From Pomacea canaliculata (lineage: Eukaryota; Mollusca; Gastropoda; Architaenioglossa; Ampullariidae): a DNA stretch of 64,000 bases. The notes beneath the pieces were generated by a model that ran no database searches, was not told the DNA's origin, and worked only from the letters and a program-made list of their open reading frames with translations. This document shows positions 36,301-49,219 of this stretch, in pieces. Location: NCBI RefSeq assembly GCF_003073045.1, contig NC_037595.1:8826345-8890344 (forward strand), written 5' to 3'. Each line of letters starts with the position of its first letter. Position 1 is the first letter of the stretch. The position numbers and the translations under genes were made by a program.

Positions 36301-39300
36301 CCTAGCCCGGGTTTCTGAGTCGCTGCCACTTTCTGGACTGTCTAGCATACCCTTGACCCTTTTGTTTTTCGTCTGTCCAGCTGTCCGTCTAACCGTTCCG
36401 GTCTCCCACTATTCTCGCTCCATTTCTCCTCACACACACACCCCTCTCAGCTCTCTCTGTGTCGACATCTCTTTAGCTTTCAGAGAGGGAGACAACTTCA
36501 AAGGAAAAGCTCGAGCGTTGGGCCCCTCGCTCCTCGCACCATAAACGCCGATGCTACACTTTCATTGTCTTTCCCGTTACAGGCAAGGGGGTGCGGGGAG
36601 GATTGAAATCCTGTAATCTGTGTTCTGCTGCGGTTCAATGAAGCGATTTATATATTGCGGGCTTGCTCAAGTTACCTTGGCACGAGATGGACAACTTGTC
36701 ACAAGAATTGCCAGAACCAGTCGCAGGCTAATCAATGTTAGCTGTCCGGTAAAGCGCGTGCCACCTACACAGTGAAGATCGGCAGGTTGTGAATTCAACT
36801 CTCGCTTCTGGCACACATTATTTCCCTCTCCATGTGACATGTGTTAACAGAGCAATACGAGCTTCAGTAACACAATCAGTCAAAAGTTCTGCTCCTAATT
36901 GCCTTCGCGATTGAAAGCTTCAAACTTTTTGCTCGTTAACACTGCGCCTTGTAAAATTCAGTGTCCACTAATTTTATTTGTTAATGGGTTGACATAAAAA
37001 GTTTAAACTCGTGGAAACAATACACTGGGTATATCGTCTACTTAGAATTCACCCCGCTCCATATTTATCCATGTGTTTAGAGTCGGCGTATTTTAATCCT
37101 AGCTTATGTTAAACACACTCTTCCCCGTGGAGGGCTTAAATACAAGAATAAATATTTATGGTGAATAAATTGTGAAGCTCGGGTTTCTCGGACAGCACCT
37201 GGCTCGGCTGGAGAGGTTGCAGCCTCTCCAAATGACCTTACGGCGACCAGTACGTCACCGCAGCCTACAGGTTGACTTCCCTTTGAAGTCTGACAGTGGC
37301 GCCTGCCACCCCTGCTCCTCAAAGCGTCGGTGTGGCTGGTCATCAACATTCCTCCAAACATAGCATACCTGGATGAAACGTCACACCTGTGCTTGAAGAT
37401 AGAGATTATTATCCTCCTCGTCTTTCGTTTCGTGTTTAATGTAGAGGGTGAGAGTTGAAATGTTGTGAACTTTGACATTGTATTTCTTTCTCTCGTCTTG
37501 AAATGCTCGATGTTTCAGTCAGGGAAGGTTGAGGAATAGAAAGGATCAGTCATGAAAAAATTTTTTTTCCCCTAAAACAAACGAATATATTTCCACATCG
37601 TTAGCAGGAAAAGATAAGGGTTTGAATGTATGTCTTCGTGTTTTTGCGTATTCACACAGAACATTCCAGCGTGGTCAAAAAACCTCGCAAACATTCAAGT
37701 GTCAATGATGTTTGTATGATAAACATCGGAGACTGCGAGCATTGATCACAGAGCCTCTGGCTCCCACATGATCTCGCGCTTACCTTTCAACTCTTCTCCC
37801 AAGCAGACGAGAGATTTAAAGACCAATCCTTTAATTATCGCTTGTTTGTTTTGCCCTTTGTTCTCTCGATGGACACCCTGGACTTGAAGTGCATGATGAT
37901 GTTTTCGCCAAAACCGATCTGGCAGCCGGGGTTAGCAGGTCACATGCCACTAGTCAGTGTCACATTTTTACTAATACTATGGTGTCAATCATTTTTAGAG
38001 GGGAAATGTGAATACCACAGCTCGAAGAAAAACAGTTTTGTGCTATCTGATGGGAAATCCTGTAATTAGTGTCACTGTGCAGCGGCGTGTGGGCCATGAT
38101 TGTCCTTACAGCGGGTTCAAGATCTCTGATAGGTTGACCCTGGGTAGATGCTGGAGCTTGTGGCATTCGGATCAGGCAAAAATGTGTCACATTTCTTTTG
38201 TATCTACCCTGTATAACGCAGGCCCCTTACCCCAACAACATCTGTCCCCATGCTCAAAGAAAACCTGTTTACCGGGTAAACCTTTAATTAAAGAATAAAC
38301 TCCCAACCAGAATAAGAGATTGATGGCTAACTGCCAGAAGGTCACATCTACCCCATAAAAGGCTTGGTTGCTTTTTCATTGGGACACCTGGGGCCAGGAG
38401 AGGGGGTATGAAAAGAACATTCATGCAAGGTAAAATCACATGTACAGGAGTTGTGAGACTTTTGTAGTCATGTCCTGTCACAACAAACACTTCATCTCAA
38501 CATGTTTTACAATAATTCGAGAAGCTGGATTTTCTGTGGCATCTGTCGCGAATTGGTTGGATTTGTTATGAGAATACTTGAACATAAGAGTCCTTTCCGT
38601 AAGATAATTGAAAATGTCCGATTTGCAGTGAGGTAAAATTTGTCCTCTAACCTTTTCAGTCTTTGGGGAATAAATGTTAAAGACCTTCCTGTTCACGAGG
38701 CCAGCTTCCCGTGAGGGCCGTGCTTCTCTCTCCTCGTTGCTTTACCTTCCCCAGTGTAAGGAGTCAGGTATCCATTCTCGGCAGGTGGGCTGACTGAGGA
38801 AAGTTTGTGCCCTACACGAGTATCTAACCAATGCTCCCCTCAGTTTGGTTATCTGCTTCCCCAGTTATGTTCGAAACCACACTGGCACGCACTGATGGCG
38901 CTTGCCTACAGCAGATGCACACAGACCCCTTTTAGTTTAATATATTTTTAAGCTTTGAGGTAGAAAAAAGCGAAAATATCACACCTTGTTGGAATAAAAG
39001 CCGATACCTTTAAAAAAAAGCACCATGTAAATATTTATTGTTTTTTATTTAAAATTTAGAAATGACAAAATGACAGCCCTAGAAAAATCAAGTTGTTTAC
39101 AAATTTCTGTTAACTGCTGCATTAAATGAATACGTTTGAGAAACTTTTCAATATAGTCGGTTTCCTGTTTGTCATCGATTAATTCCTATTTTCGTTTTTT
39201 TTTTTTAATCGTCCATTCACATGCGGCATTGAAAGCAGAAATGCTATTCTGGTTTGTTTTTTTTTTTCTAGATTGTTCCTATCAGATGATGTTCAGATAC

Positions 39301-41215
39301 GAAGATGCTGCGGTGAAAGTGGAAATTCTAGATTGTTCACCGGGATTGGTAAGTAGCCACAAACCAGCGCACATATAATTCACTGCATGCCCCCATCATC
39401 TCTCACACAAGCACACACACACACACAGACGCGCGCGTATTACACACGTTCACCAACACGAAGGATCTGTCCTGTGAAAGGATGGAAAAAAAACACTTTT
39501 CACCTGCCTTGTTTAAAGACCATCAAAAAAACCTCACGGCGCTGGCTTAAAGACATTCGTCTTCATTTATTTTCCGTTTGCCTGAGAAATACCTGACAAA
39601 TACAAGTCCCTCCTTGGAGATTGCACGAGACCTGGCATGAGGTGATATGTTCGTGACAAGAGCCGCGAGTTGGTCTCGTGTCTCGAGCTGATATCACCTG
39701 CGCCCCTCCCACTTTCGCCGCCTTGTCAAGTGCACTCTCCTCGGCCTGAACTGACCGAGGGTTGACCGCATCGCAGAGTAGCTTTGCTGAGCGATCAGTC
39801 ACGCGCGTTCGCCCCACCCCTACCACTACCTCAGCCACTGGTTTACTCTGTGTGTACGTGCGTGTGTGTGTCTGTGTGTGTTAGATTCAATGAACTTTAT
39901 TCATTAGGACATTGGCCCATTTCAAGTGATTAGTGGATTTACACATATATAAAGAGATAAGCTTTGAGCCATAAATAGCCAAGAATCACAACAAGCGAAT
40001 ACTTTACAAACTGCTAACAACTGCATTTACGACTCTATCTTACAGTCCAGTTTACATTACTCCCATTCATAAAACACTTACGAATTTCAAATGCCATAAA
40101 AACAAATAGCCCTGTGTTGGCCAGGATTTTAGCCCTGTGGTAATAAATAATGTTGCTAACTTATACACGGCCATCTACAAAACTTGATGAGAATGATTTT
40201 TGCTCGAGTACTTGCATATGCCACACACACACAAAGTGGCTGACTTCTCGATGTTTATGGCAGAATGGGCAGTTACAATCCGTAAAAACAAGGCTAACTA
40301 AATGAGATTTTAAATGTGAGACGGTTAATCACAAGAGAGAGAGAGGGGAGGGGAGCGAAGATGTGTTGGTCTCAAAGGAAGGAGAAAATAAGGACTCATT
40401 TAACAATCATCACCCCTAACTTCTCTTGGATGAACAAGAAGTGTTGTATCGGAATCAATTTGGGTAGGAATAGTTTAGGAAAATGAAAATATTGACCTTT
40501 AAATATTTTTTTTCTTCAAAACAATAACTTTGTTGCTTTCTTCTGTGGTGTTGCTCGAAAACTATGGCGAAGTATCTTACCCAATTGATTAAGTGAATTT
40601 ATGCAAAGCAATCTTGTGAAACATAAATGAGATCTTACTTTAGTTAGACAGGTAACTTTCTAGCGCTTGTCACCTCAAAACAAATCGAAGTTTGTTGCAT
40701 GTTAACCGCTGTACATCCGTTATCTCGCTGCATGGTGTGTCCCACAGGATTCCAGCAACTGTCGGCATCTGGAGGTGGCTGACGCCTTAGTGATCGTCTA
40801 CAGCATCGTGGACCGCGACTCCTTGAAGGCCGCAAAGACGGTCTTGGAGCACCTGAACAAGCGCGTGCACGGCGCCATCCCTGTTCTGCTGCTGGGCAAC
40901 AAAACGGACCTGGAGCACGCCCGGCAGGTGGCGCGCGATGACGTCACGCTGCTGGCGCACCAGTTCAAGTGCAGCCACTGCGAGGTGTCGGCCGCGGAGA
41001 GCTTCAGTCCCGTCAACTCCATCATGCAGCAGTTGCTGGAGGACGGCATCCAGTTCCGGCGGACAAGGGTCGGGCAGGTTAAGAGAAGGAAAAGCATCTT
41101 TGAGAACGTTTCCCGCAGACTGGGAAGCGTCTTCAGGAGGAAGAGCCTGGAAGGATCTCCTCCCAAACGCAAAGCTCCTCACGTGACCAATAACATTAAC
41201 AGAAGATCCGTGTGA
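33336..41215 (+). CDS. RERG-like small GTPase with degenerate switch regions
   Basis: Four coding exons: 33336-33399, 34610-34667, 39272 (or 39297)-39348 and 40748-41215. The start MKTTTSGLKIVILGASKVGKSA gives an intact P-loop (GASKVGKS). VRFLTKRFIGEY is almost identical to human RERG. NKTD of GNKTDL supports guanine binding. The usual DTAGQ becomes DCSPG with no obvious catalytic Gln, and the switch I threonine is not evident. The C-terminus is strongly basic (VKRRKSIFENVSRRLGSVFR) and has no CaaX box, as in RERG. So binding of GTP is likely, and hydrolysis is doubtful (inference). The exon 2/3 junction is odd: the strong acceptor at 39271 needs phase 1 but exon 2 ends in phase 2. Either there is one extra G at 34667/34668, or the in-frame acceptor at 39296 is used, which deletes part of switch I. 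Confidence 0.85.
36730..36830 (+). mobile_element. tRNA-derived SINE head, degenerate
   Basis: GTCCGGTAAAGCGCGTGCC ... ACAGTGAAGATCGGCAGG, then TTGTGAATTCAACTCTCGC and CTTCTGGCACACATTATTTC, resemble a tRNA body with a decayed B box. A similar arrangement occurs at 49220-49320. No poly-A tail is clear. Confidence 0.4.
38700..38870 (-). mobile_element. SINE copy (minus)
   Basis: Read on the minus strand: GAATGGATACCTGACTCC, then ACACTGGGGAAGGTAAAGC and AACGAGGAGAGAAG. This is the same body as the copies at 7913-8100 and near 44890. The tRNA-like head is weak or missing. Confidence 0.5.
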
Positions 41216-44200
41216 TTAAAAATAAGACATATCGATAAGTTTGACTTCATATACATATATATAAAAAAGCGTTTGGGACTAATTTTTTCTATTCTTATAA
41301 ATATTATTCACATCAAGAACTGTCTCCGTATATTTATTTTTATAATTACACCAAGAGACGATATCTCCTCACAGAAATTGTACAAGTGACCATCTCTTAG
41401 CGGGTTGTGCTCGAGAAGGACAATGCTCATCGAAGCAACACCGAGTGTTTCGTGGCTCTATACTCGTCTTGCTGTGATAAGAGAATCCCATCAGTCCAGC
41501 TTCATGCGTCTTCAGCAACGAACTGGTGTGGCTCCTCCTCTTCCTCGTCCCCCCTCTCCACCTATATTAGTTTCGCTCGGAGAATCAGTGACGTCTGTTG
41601 CCCTCGCCAGCCTTCTCAATTTCTTCTTCCTCTCCAGTTTGACTCCGATTGCGTGAGTTTTTATGTAATTGTTGCCGTTTATATGAATTATGCGTGTGCT
41701 CATGAGTTATTATAATGTGAGTGATAAAGGTTGAATGGACAATCTGCCGCTGACCCCGTTATGTCATATTTGTTCCATACCTTTGTGTGAAATTCTAAAT
41801 TTAATTCAAGTAATTGAAATTATCTTGGATCAATGAAAAGACTTTGAGAAAAAAAATAGTGTGCAACTGCAATGAACCTCACAAATTTTATTGCAGAAGA
41901 TGAAGGATCGCATCAGGATGTCCATAAAAAGTGACAGGTCTGGGTGAAGATAAGTCTACTCTAAGGTATACAAACCTTTTTCGTCTCACACAGGTACTCT
42001 CTTCCTTCCACTACCGCATACCATTTCTAGTTGTGTGTGGCTGTCTTCACTGATTCTCTCTCCAATGGCTGGTCCGCAGACTTGTTTGATCACTCACTTC
42101 TTCGCTGTATAGACACATATATGCATATCTTTTGTTAGATAAAATCGAACTTATCCGTTCCTTACATTCGTCCTTCTGGCAGTTCCATTTTTCGTGTGTG
42201 CTTGTGTGTTTGAGAGACAAACGAAGATATAAACTAAAATTAACTCTCTCCTCACTCTCTGCCTATCACAGCTGATAGGAATGGCTGGCACGAGTGATGT
42301 CAACTGATGAAGAGATTCGTGGAATGTCGCACCGCTGTGATTGGTGTCCCTCGTTATCAAGACACCTACCAGTGCAGCCGAGCGTCCAGCGAGGACAACA
42401 AAAAACGAGCAGCTGACAAGCGGACACCATGTAGAGTGCGAGCCCGATGCTGATCTCTAGTATCGTTTGTTACTTTTTTTTTTTTCCTTTGTGCTGAGGT
42501 ACCAAGGGCATGTTGGTGTAGATTCTCAAAAAAAAAAAAAAAAGCAAACAAACAAATGAACTTATTTTTGTGATGAAATCTCGCTGTTACGAGACCAATA
42601 CGAGTATTTGCCGACTTGTGTACGTGAAATCCGTTGCTATCACTCTTGGAAACGAAGAGCGTTTAAGTGGAATTATGTTCGTGTCAGGCTGACAGCAAGA
42701 CATTTCAGTAGTTTCAATTTTACTGTTAAGTGCCATAAGACCTGTCTACTTCGTGTAGATAATACAAGACAATTTCAATTTACTGTCTCACTTCAGAACT
42801 GCCTGAATTGTAAATAAATGTGTATACATAATACCTTGGTCTTATCTGTTAAGATGGCTAGAAAGTAGAAAGAATGAGCGTCATCCACACGACACAAGGG
42901 AGGTCACAATGCTTTTACTCCTGATAAACAAGTAAATAAATTAAAGCCGCTTTCGTAAATACATTAATCATATGTTATTCTAAGAGATGTAAAATGTTCA
43001 CTCCTTTGTTCTAAAGGAAACTGCAAAATAGTTTTCGCATTATCAGAGCTTGTACAGTTACAGGTTCTTTGTGTTTTCTCACCATCGCCCATAGCAACAG
43101 GGTCGTAGGCCACGTAGGTTATTAATGATAATAGCTCGCTACTTTACAAACAAAAGGCGTGTACAGATACGAGAGTCCACCTGCCACAACCTGCATCGTT
43201 CACACTGACAACCTGCTTTTCCCACAGCTTGTCTCCTACAGACTCGGAGAGAGATGGAAAACCTAAAGACGGAAACAGTCCTTGCTTACTGCGGGCGTGA
43301 TGGACGATATGCCAGTAGTCCGGTCACACCTACACCTCATGTTTGCGGGTCACCCACCTGCAGTTGAACGCCAGCGACTATAACTGATTTTTCACCTGAA
43401 CACGTGTTGGTTCAAAGGCTCTGAGGACAGTGGACATTTTCTATCCGAGTGTCGCATACTCTTTCAAACATTTGCCTCCCTTTCTCTCTCTCTCTTGTCC
43501 CGTCCGCTTCTCTTTCTCTCTCTCTCTTGAAAATGCCATAAGAAATGAACCCAGAGAACTCAAAAACGCAAAATTTGCAGTCCTCCTCCCCTTATCCCAC
43601 TCCTGTGAAATGTTTCTTTGAGTACTTGTCTACATGGTTGTTTCCCCTTCCTTCTTTCGTATGCTGTCCATGTTTTTTTCTTGAGGGTGATCATGCACCA
43701 CATAAAGCACACGTTTATTATTCTGATTATTCTTAAACGTATGCAGCACACAAACACACACACACACACACACTAAAATAAAGGGCAAACCAATTTCAGT
43801 GCTGAAGTTAACAAAATGACATGCCTCTCCAGAAAAAGGAAGTCATTCTTTTAACAACAGGGGAACACTTGTACCCGTGGTTAAATTCCAAAAGCCCCTT
43901 ACCCACCCCGTGTGTTCCTTCTCTCTCAGCGCGCGCGCGAACGCACACACGCACACGCATACACATGAAAGCGAAAAGCAGTTTATCGTCGGTACACACG
44001 TGCACCTAAGTCTTGTATCAACATTACTCGAACTTGAAAATTTGTCTTTTTAAGGCCGCTTAATCTCTCCTCGATATTTCGTGCCAAGCCCTTTTAATCC
44101 ATCCTGGATATTGTGTATTCAAGCCACCTGCTTCGAGGCTCCATAGAGCTTGAGTCGCTAAACACTACACGCCCTCCATTCCACAGGAGAGATTTGTTTT

Positions 44201-44869
44201 GGCCACATATTGAACATTAAAGTGCATGTACCAATGTTTCTGGACTTGGCCAATGCCTTAAAAAACAACTTTCCGTATTGTTTCATTGGTTACAGTGTAT
44301 CATTCGCACATACCTTCTATAGGATGTCTTAGAATGAGTTGAAAAAGATTGTGTCTGAAGCAATTTAGCTTCAGGATTGGACATCAAATTTCTGCTCCTT
44401 TGGTTCATGTAATGCACGCACACACGCACGCGCACACACAGAGAGAGGCAAAACCAAGACTGATCTTCAAAAACCGACCGTTTTTTGGTCCTTTGGTGTC
44501 TTCATTTCTTTATACAAAAATTGTTTTTCTTAGCGCTAGTCAAAATAAGTTGAAAAAATACGATTCCTCAAGTTACACTGGCTCTTTTCCGAATCCAAAT
44601 GCTAAAATAATTCTTTCAAATCCAAACATTCAGCTTTCTGTTGTCACATAATGCATATAGAAAATAAATCATCAGGTTATATGATAAACCGTCGTCGTTA
44701 CATTCAACTGTTGAAGAGAGATATTTTAAAGATCTAGTTGGGTGCAATATTTGAAAAAAAAATTACGAACTCAATGTCACTGTTAGCTAAGTTAAAGGTA
44801 AAAGTCATTCACTAAAATTTTAGATCGTTAAAGAGTGAGGTGTTGGAGACCTTATTTTTCTCAGGGTAC
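41216..44869. other. Intergenic stretch without supported gene
   Basis: CA and CT microsatellites occur near 43490-43530, 43752-43772 and 43930-43965. T and A runs occur near 42473-42486 and 42529-42543. I see no exon with convincing splice sites. Confidence 0.4.
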
Positions 44870-45020
44870 CCATCTACTCTCCCTTTAACAACCCTCCATG
44901 GAATCAGGTACCCATTACCGACAGCTGGGAGGACTGAGGGAAATATTAGGCGCTGCATGGGTATCGAACCAGAATGCTTGTCGATTCGGTCGCCAAAGCT
45001 CTAACAACTCCGCTTTCCAT
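44870..45020 (-). mobile_element. tRNA-derived SINE with B box (minus)
   Basis: The minus strand reads GCGGAGTTGTTAGAGC ... CATTCT, then GGTTCGATACC (44970-44960). That is a full RNA polymerase III B-box consensus in tRNA-like spacing from a weak A box. The SINE body follows: CCTCAGTCCTCCCAGCTG and GGTAATGGGTACCTGATTCC. This is the most complete of the copies in the window. Confidence 0.6.
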
Positions 45021-45401
45021 AAACAAGATATCATTTCCACAAATCTTAGTGTAACCTCTCTTCTGTTCTCCAGATGCACGCCTACAAAGATCCCCTCGCA
45101 CAATGAAAGGTCAATGAGAGGGGTCATGATTAAACATGGATGGGTCTACGTCGTCAAGGCGTCAACCAATGGGAGAAGTGTGACCATTTGTTAATTAAGT
45201 GTATCTGTGTATCGTGACCGCGAGTTTGACCTCTTTCTGTGTGTGGTCATTTTTTTAATGTAGGCGGGTATCTGCAGAGCAGTGTAAAAAAAAAAAAAAA
45301 ATTGCACCCCACTAGAACCTTAAGAAATATCCAAGTAGTTTGAAATAAATTACATCAACTGAGTTTATCGCCAGAAAGTTCCTTGTTTTCAAACAATGGC
45401 A

Positions 45402-47670
45402 TCATTCCAGTGTTCTTTTCGAAAGACAGAAAGGCTCCAGAGTTTGGTAAAACTGTTCTATCCTCGCTCTCAGCACCGGATGTACGGCTCCACGATCCGC
45501 TGTCCGTAACGGGCGATGGTTCTGCTCCACCAGCCGCTGTAGAAGTCGTTGCCGAGCATGCTTAGGGAAGATCACCGCCACCTTCACTTGCTTGCGCGAG
45601 TCGCCCATGGCAACAGGGGTCTCCATGGACAGCCTCTGTAGCAATCTCTCGCGGCGTGAGGTGTAGAAGGGGTCAGCTTTGTACCGGTCCTGTGGCCGCA
45701 CGTAGTTGAAGATTTTGTGGCCTCGGAACAGTGTGCAGTCGTCTGAGTCGACGGAGTCTCTCCTGATGTACGTGCGGTGTCCAGATCGAGCAGAGGGCGA
45801 AACTACTTCGTTATCGTTGTCGTCGTCAGCAACAGCAACAGGCTGCTCAGGCTGTTTAGGTGACATTTCCGTGTTTTCTGTCTTGATGAGTTTTGTGTCC
45901 ATGTCTTTATTCAGTTTCGAAGATGATGAAGTTGTTAACCCATCTGTGTCAGAAGGGTTGATCGAGGTGTTAACTTCAGAAATCACAGCAATGGCGGGAT
46001 ATTTTTCTGTGTCTGCAAGACGATGCATTCTCTGTTCCTGAGGTCTTGTCTCTGGATGGCGGGTCTTTCTGGCACGATCAAAAATATCTTTCTTGGATTC
46101 TGCTTCACGAGATTTCTTAATATCTGCACTCGACAGTTTTGATGAGCTCTTCAGCCCAGTCTGGTCAGATGACTGGTCAGTTCCATCAAGACTGGGTGTT
46201 TTGGAGTCAGTGTAAGTGACTAACAACATGCCTAGGGACGTTTGAGCGCTGGGGTCAACATTCACCTCTTGCAAGTTTTTCTCTGTCTTACCCGACACCT
46301 CGGCAGGAACTGACTCAGGTATGACTGACAGCTCATCTGGGTCATTCTCCATGAAGTTTCCTTCACGGCTGCGCGGTTGTCTTTTAATCTTGTCTGCAAG
46401 AATCATCAAAGGCGTTTCGGTAAGGGAATTCTCTAATATACCAGAATACTGAGGAGAACGAGGACATTATCAGCTATTTTATCTTCTCTTGACCCATTTT
46501 CACGTCCTAGTGGAGAATCTTTGGTAGAAGCATCTCCTGGTCTATCAAAGCTGGTTGCGCGGTATGGAAGGTATGCATATTCATTGTCTTCTGTCAGATG
46601 TTGCTGTGTATCCAGGTCCTGTATGTTATAGTTATTTTCAGAAGCATGCAACTCCAAATGTTCGCGTGCTGGTATGTCCCGCTCGGCTATTGTCTCTGTC
46701 AGAGTCCGTTCTTGCCCGTCACTAGCATCTGTTTTTGCCGAGTCCAAATTGTTCGCTTTGAAGTCCGGCAAGAAACTATCGCCGACCGAATTCTCGCGAG
46801 TTTCATCACGTGACAGAGGTAGCAGCTGATCTGCACTCACTTCCTGCTGAGTTAGTGTAATGTCAGAAATCCCAGAACTTTTGAAGAAGTCCCCGTAAGA
46901 ACTACGCTTTGCACAGCCGTGTACCGTTGAGGGTCGAAGAGAAGTTTCTTGGCCTCGAGTCACGAGCATCGATGTTCGAGGTCGATTTTCTGGACCCTTT
47001 TTGCTGCTGACCACGGCTCGAAAACGGACGCGAGGAAGCCCCTTGGAACTCGAGTGGCTCGAGCGGCACCCGTCGCTGGTTCGCCGCGCATGGCTGGAAG
47101 AGGTTACGCGGCCGCCAGGCTGACCTTTATCCTCGCCTTCGCTGATGTCCGAGGCGGACCGCGACCTGTCAGTGACGTAGCGGAGGAACAACGTGGCGGC
47201 CTGGCTGCGAGCAGCTTGTGCTGCTTCGTTGTACAGGGAATTGTGGGACGTCTCGGAATACGCGTAGGCCCAGGGTTTCTGCAAGCGAGTCAGCGCCTCG
47301 TTGTGAAAGCTGGACGAGCGTGCCAGTTCCGTGGCCGAGAGGGATCTTGCTTGGGGCGACCCTCGTGACACCGGGTAGCCTCGGATGCCACGACCTTGAC
47401 CACAAGACGGGAAAAGAGAGGCGACGAGATGGAATCTTCTTCGTCCGGATGCTCGTTCAGGGTGGACCAGCCGGACGTCTTGGCGCTCGCGCGGCAGAAG
47501 GAGTGCCACTGGGTGATCTCCCTGTAGTGTCTGTCTCTCGCGGACTGTGCCTCCAGGTTGATCTGGCGCATGCGTGTGTCTAGCTTCCGGTCTGCATAAC
47601 GGTTTCGCGAGTAGGCCTGCATCTCGCTGTCGCTTAGAGTACGCTTGGTTTTGACTTCTGCAGCAGGCAT
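45402..47670 (-). CDS. Unrecognised protein of about 756 residues, single large exon
   Basis: The minus-strand start ATG at 47670 is preceded by an in-frame TAG eight codons upstream. The frame begins MPAAEVKTKRTLSDSEMQAY, followed by a charged segment (KLDTRMRQINLEAQSARDR). It changes frame near 47450-47400 and again near 46470-46440, each time as if one base were missing. With both counted, the length is exactly 757 codons including the stop at 45402. Middle parts are Ser/Arg/Asp rich and probably disordered. The C-terminal third has LFRGHKIFNYVRPQDRYKAD and a basic ERLLQRL...RKQVKVAVIFPK...RQRLLQRLVEQ segment that repeats RLLQRL. I recognise no family, signal peptide or membrane segment. 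GC-rich codon use against AT-rich flanks supports a real gene. Confidence 0.75.
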
Positions 47671-48543
47671 TTGAATCTTGTTTCTTAGAGACTATATATA
47701 TTTACATATATTAGCACAGTCACTGTGAGTACTGTGCAGTATCACCACGAAAGGTTAGGGGAAACAACTGCGAGAAAAAGTCACTCGTTGGCATGTAGGA
47801 CCTCGTTTTGCAGTGGTTGCCAACTTAAATGTTTTACGTGAAGCGTGTCTTTACTCTTTGTTGAAGATCAGACTAGTGCTGGAAATAATCAAGTACTTTT
47901 TTTCTGGCATGAACCATAATCCACTATCTGAACCATGATGGTGAAGGACTCTTGCACGACAGCAGTTCTCGCTTCTGCCTGTTGCCTTAGTAACGACTCA
48001 TTTTTTTAAACTTCTTGTTGCCCAAAAGTGAGCTCTGCTGATCTTGCTGCCCAGAGTGATCTGTAACAGAAATGTTCTGTGCTTCAGATTCTCTATTCTG
48101 TATGTTACAAATGAGTTATAAAGGTACCCACCTTAGTGTGTACACGTGTTATAAATTCAGCTTCTAACCGACTTTTTCTTTTCACGCATCACACGGTCTA
48201 AAAATTTCTTTGTGTGCAGACTTTGCATCTGTGTGAAAGACCTCTGCTGTCAAACAAAACAAGTTTTACAATACAGACTAGCAGAGAGCATTGCACTCAA
48301 GGAATCATGGGATCTGGCTTAGTGGTGTTCACAAGGGAGGACCTTCTTATCCGATCAGACCTGAAGCCGTTGATATTGTTGCTGCATTCTACACAATTGT
48401 AGTTGGCTAGCACAAAAAAGCGGCAAACATCTTCATTGTCGTCAACTGGTTAAAATGACACTCACTGAAACCCAGAAAACCTAAACATTCGATCAGTGTG
48501 ATTCCCTCGCGCATACATATATTCTTGTGCTCTCTCTCTCACA

Positions 48544-48576
<33 letters not shown>

Positions 48577-49219
48577 TCTCGAATGTCTAATGCAGTCTAA
48601 AGAAAATAAACATTCAGGCATTGCCTGGCTGAATCCCGAAGAGAAGATAAAATTCCTTTGTGAGCAGCCAGTCTTCTGCCCCTTTCAGCGGGTATAAAGT
48701 TTGGGGTGCAATGCCTGTCACTGGTATTACCAGTCTACCACACACCATCTCAGTCACGGCCCCTGTCGGACGCAATTAGACACGCTTGTTCAGTCACATG
48801 GAAATATTTCATGCGCGGTCGCATAAACTAATATTCAAGGGGATGTCACCTCGGTTCTGGTGAAGCACAGACCGGGGAAAATTTGATCCATTGCATAGTT
48901 TGTCTTTACCTTTCTCTTGTCCCTCCTCCCAAAATTTTCTGTGATAGGTTCTCTTTCTAAAGTGAGAATAGACTGAATTAATTTGAGGTTGGGGCACTTG
49001 CTCGTTGATGATACAAGAGGAGTGACTGTAGACAGGGCGAACTTACTCTGGCATTACACATGAAATATTCTTTGATATATTACATTTTAAAAGTCCTTGT
49101 TACTTCCTTGATTGACTTTAACTTTGTATTGTCCAGTAGTAAACTTCTTTACTGTCTGAATCCATGTGTGTGAGAGAGAGAGAGAGGAATAACAACAAAA
49201 GAAGGTAAGGGAAGGTGGA

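Larger units (their letters stand above)
34668..39271 (+). other. Intron 2 of the RERG-like gene
   Basis: About 4.6 kb of mixed composition. It contains SINE-related segments near 36730-36830 and 38700-38870. No independent gene is supported. The open frame at 37104-37478 (minus) has no recognisable domain. Confidence 0.5.

Noticed and set aside
37104-37478. 124-residue minus-strand open frame in RERG-like intron 2
   Set aside because: No recognisable domain, start context or splice partners.
40787-41182. Long minus-strand frames over the last RERG-like exon
   Set aside because: They mirror the GC-rich coding strand. The plus frame carries GNKTDL and the conserved Ras-like order.
11313-47670. 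Possible paralogy between the 11.3 kb and 45.4 kb orphan proteins (QVKV...PK near the C-terminus of both)
   Set aside because: Only about a dozen residues resemble each other and the rest does not align. Chance is likely.
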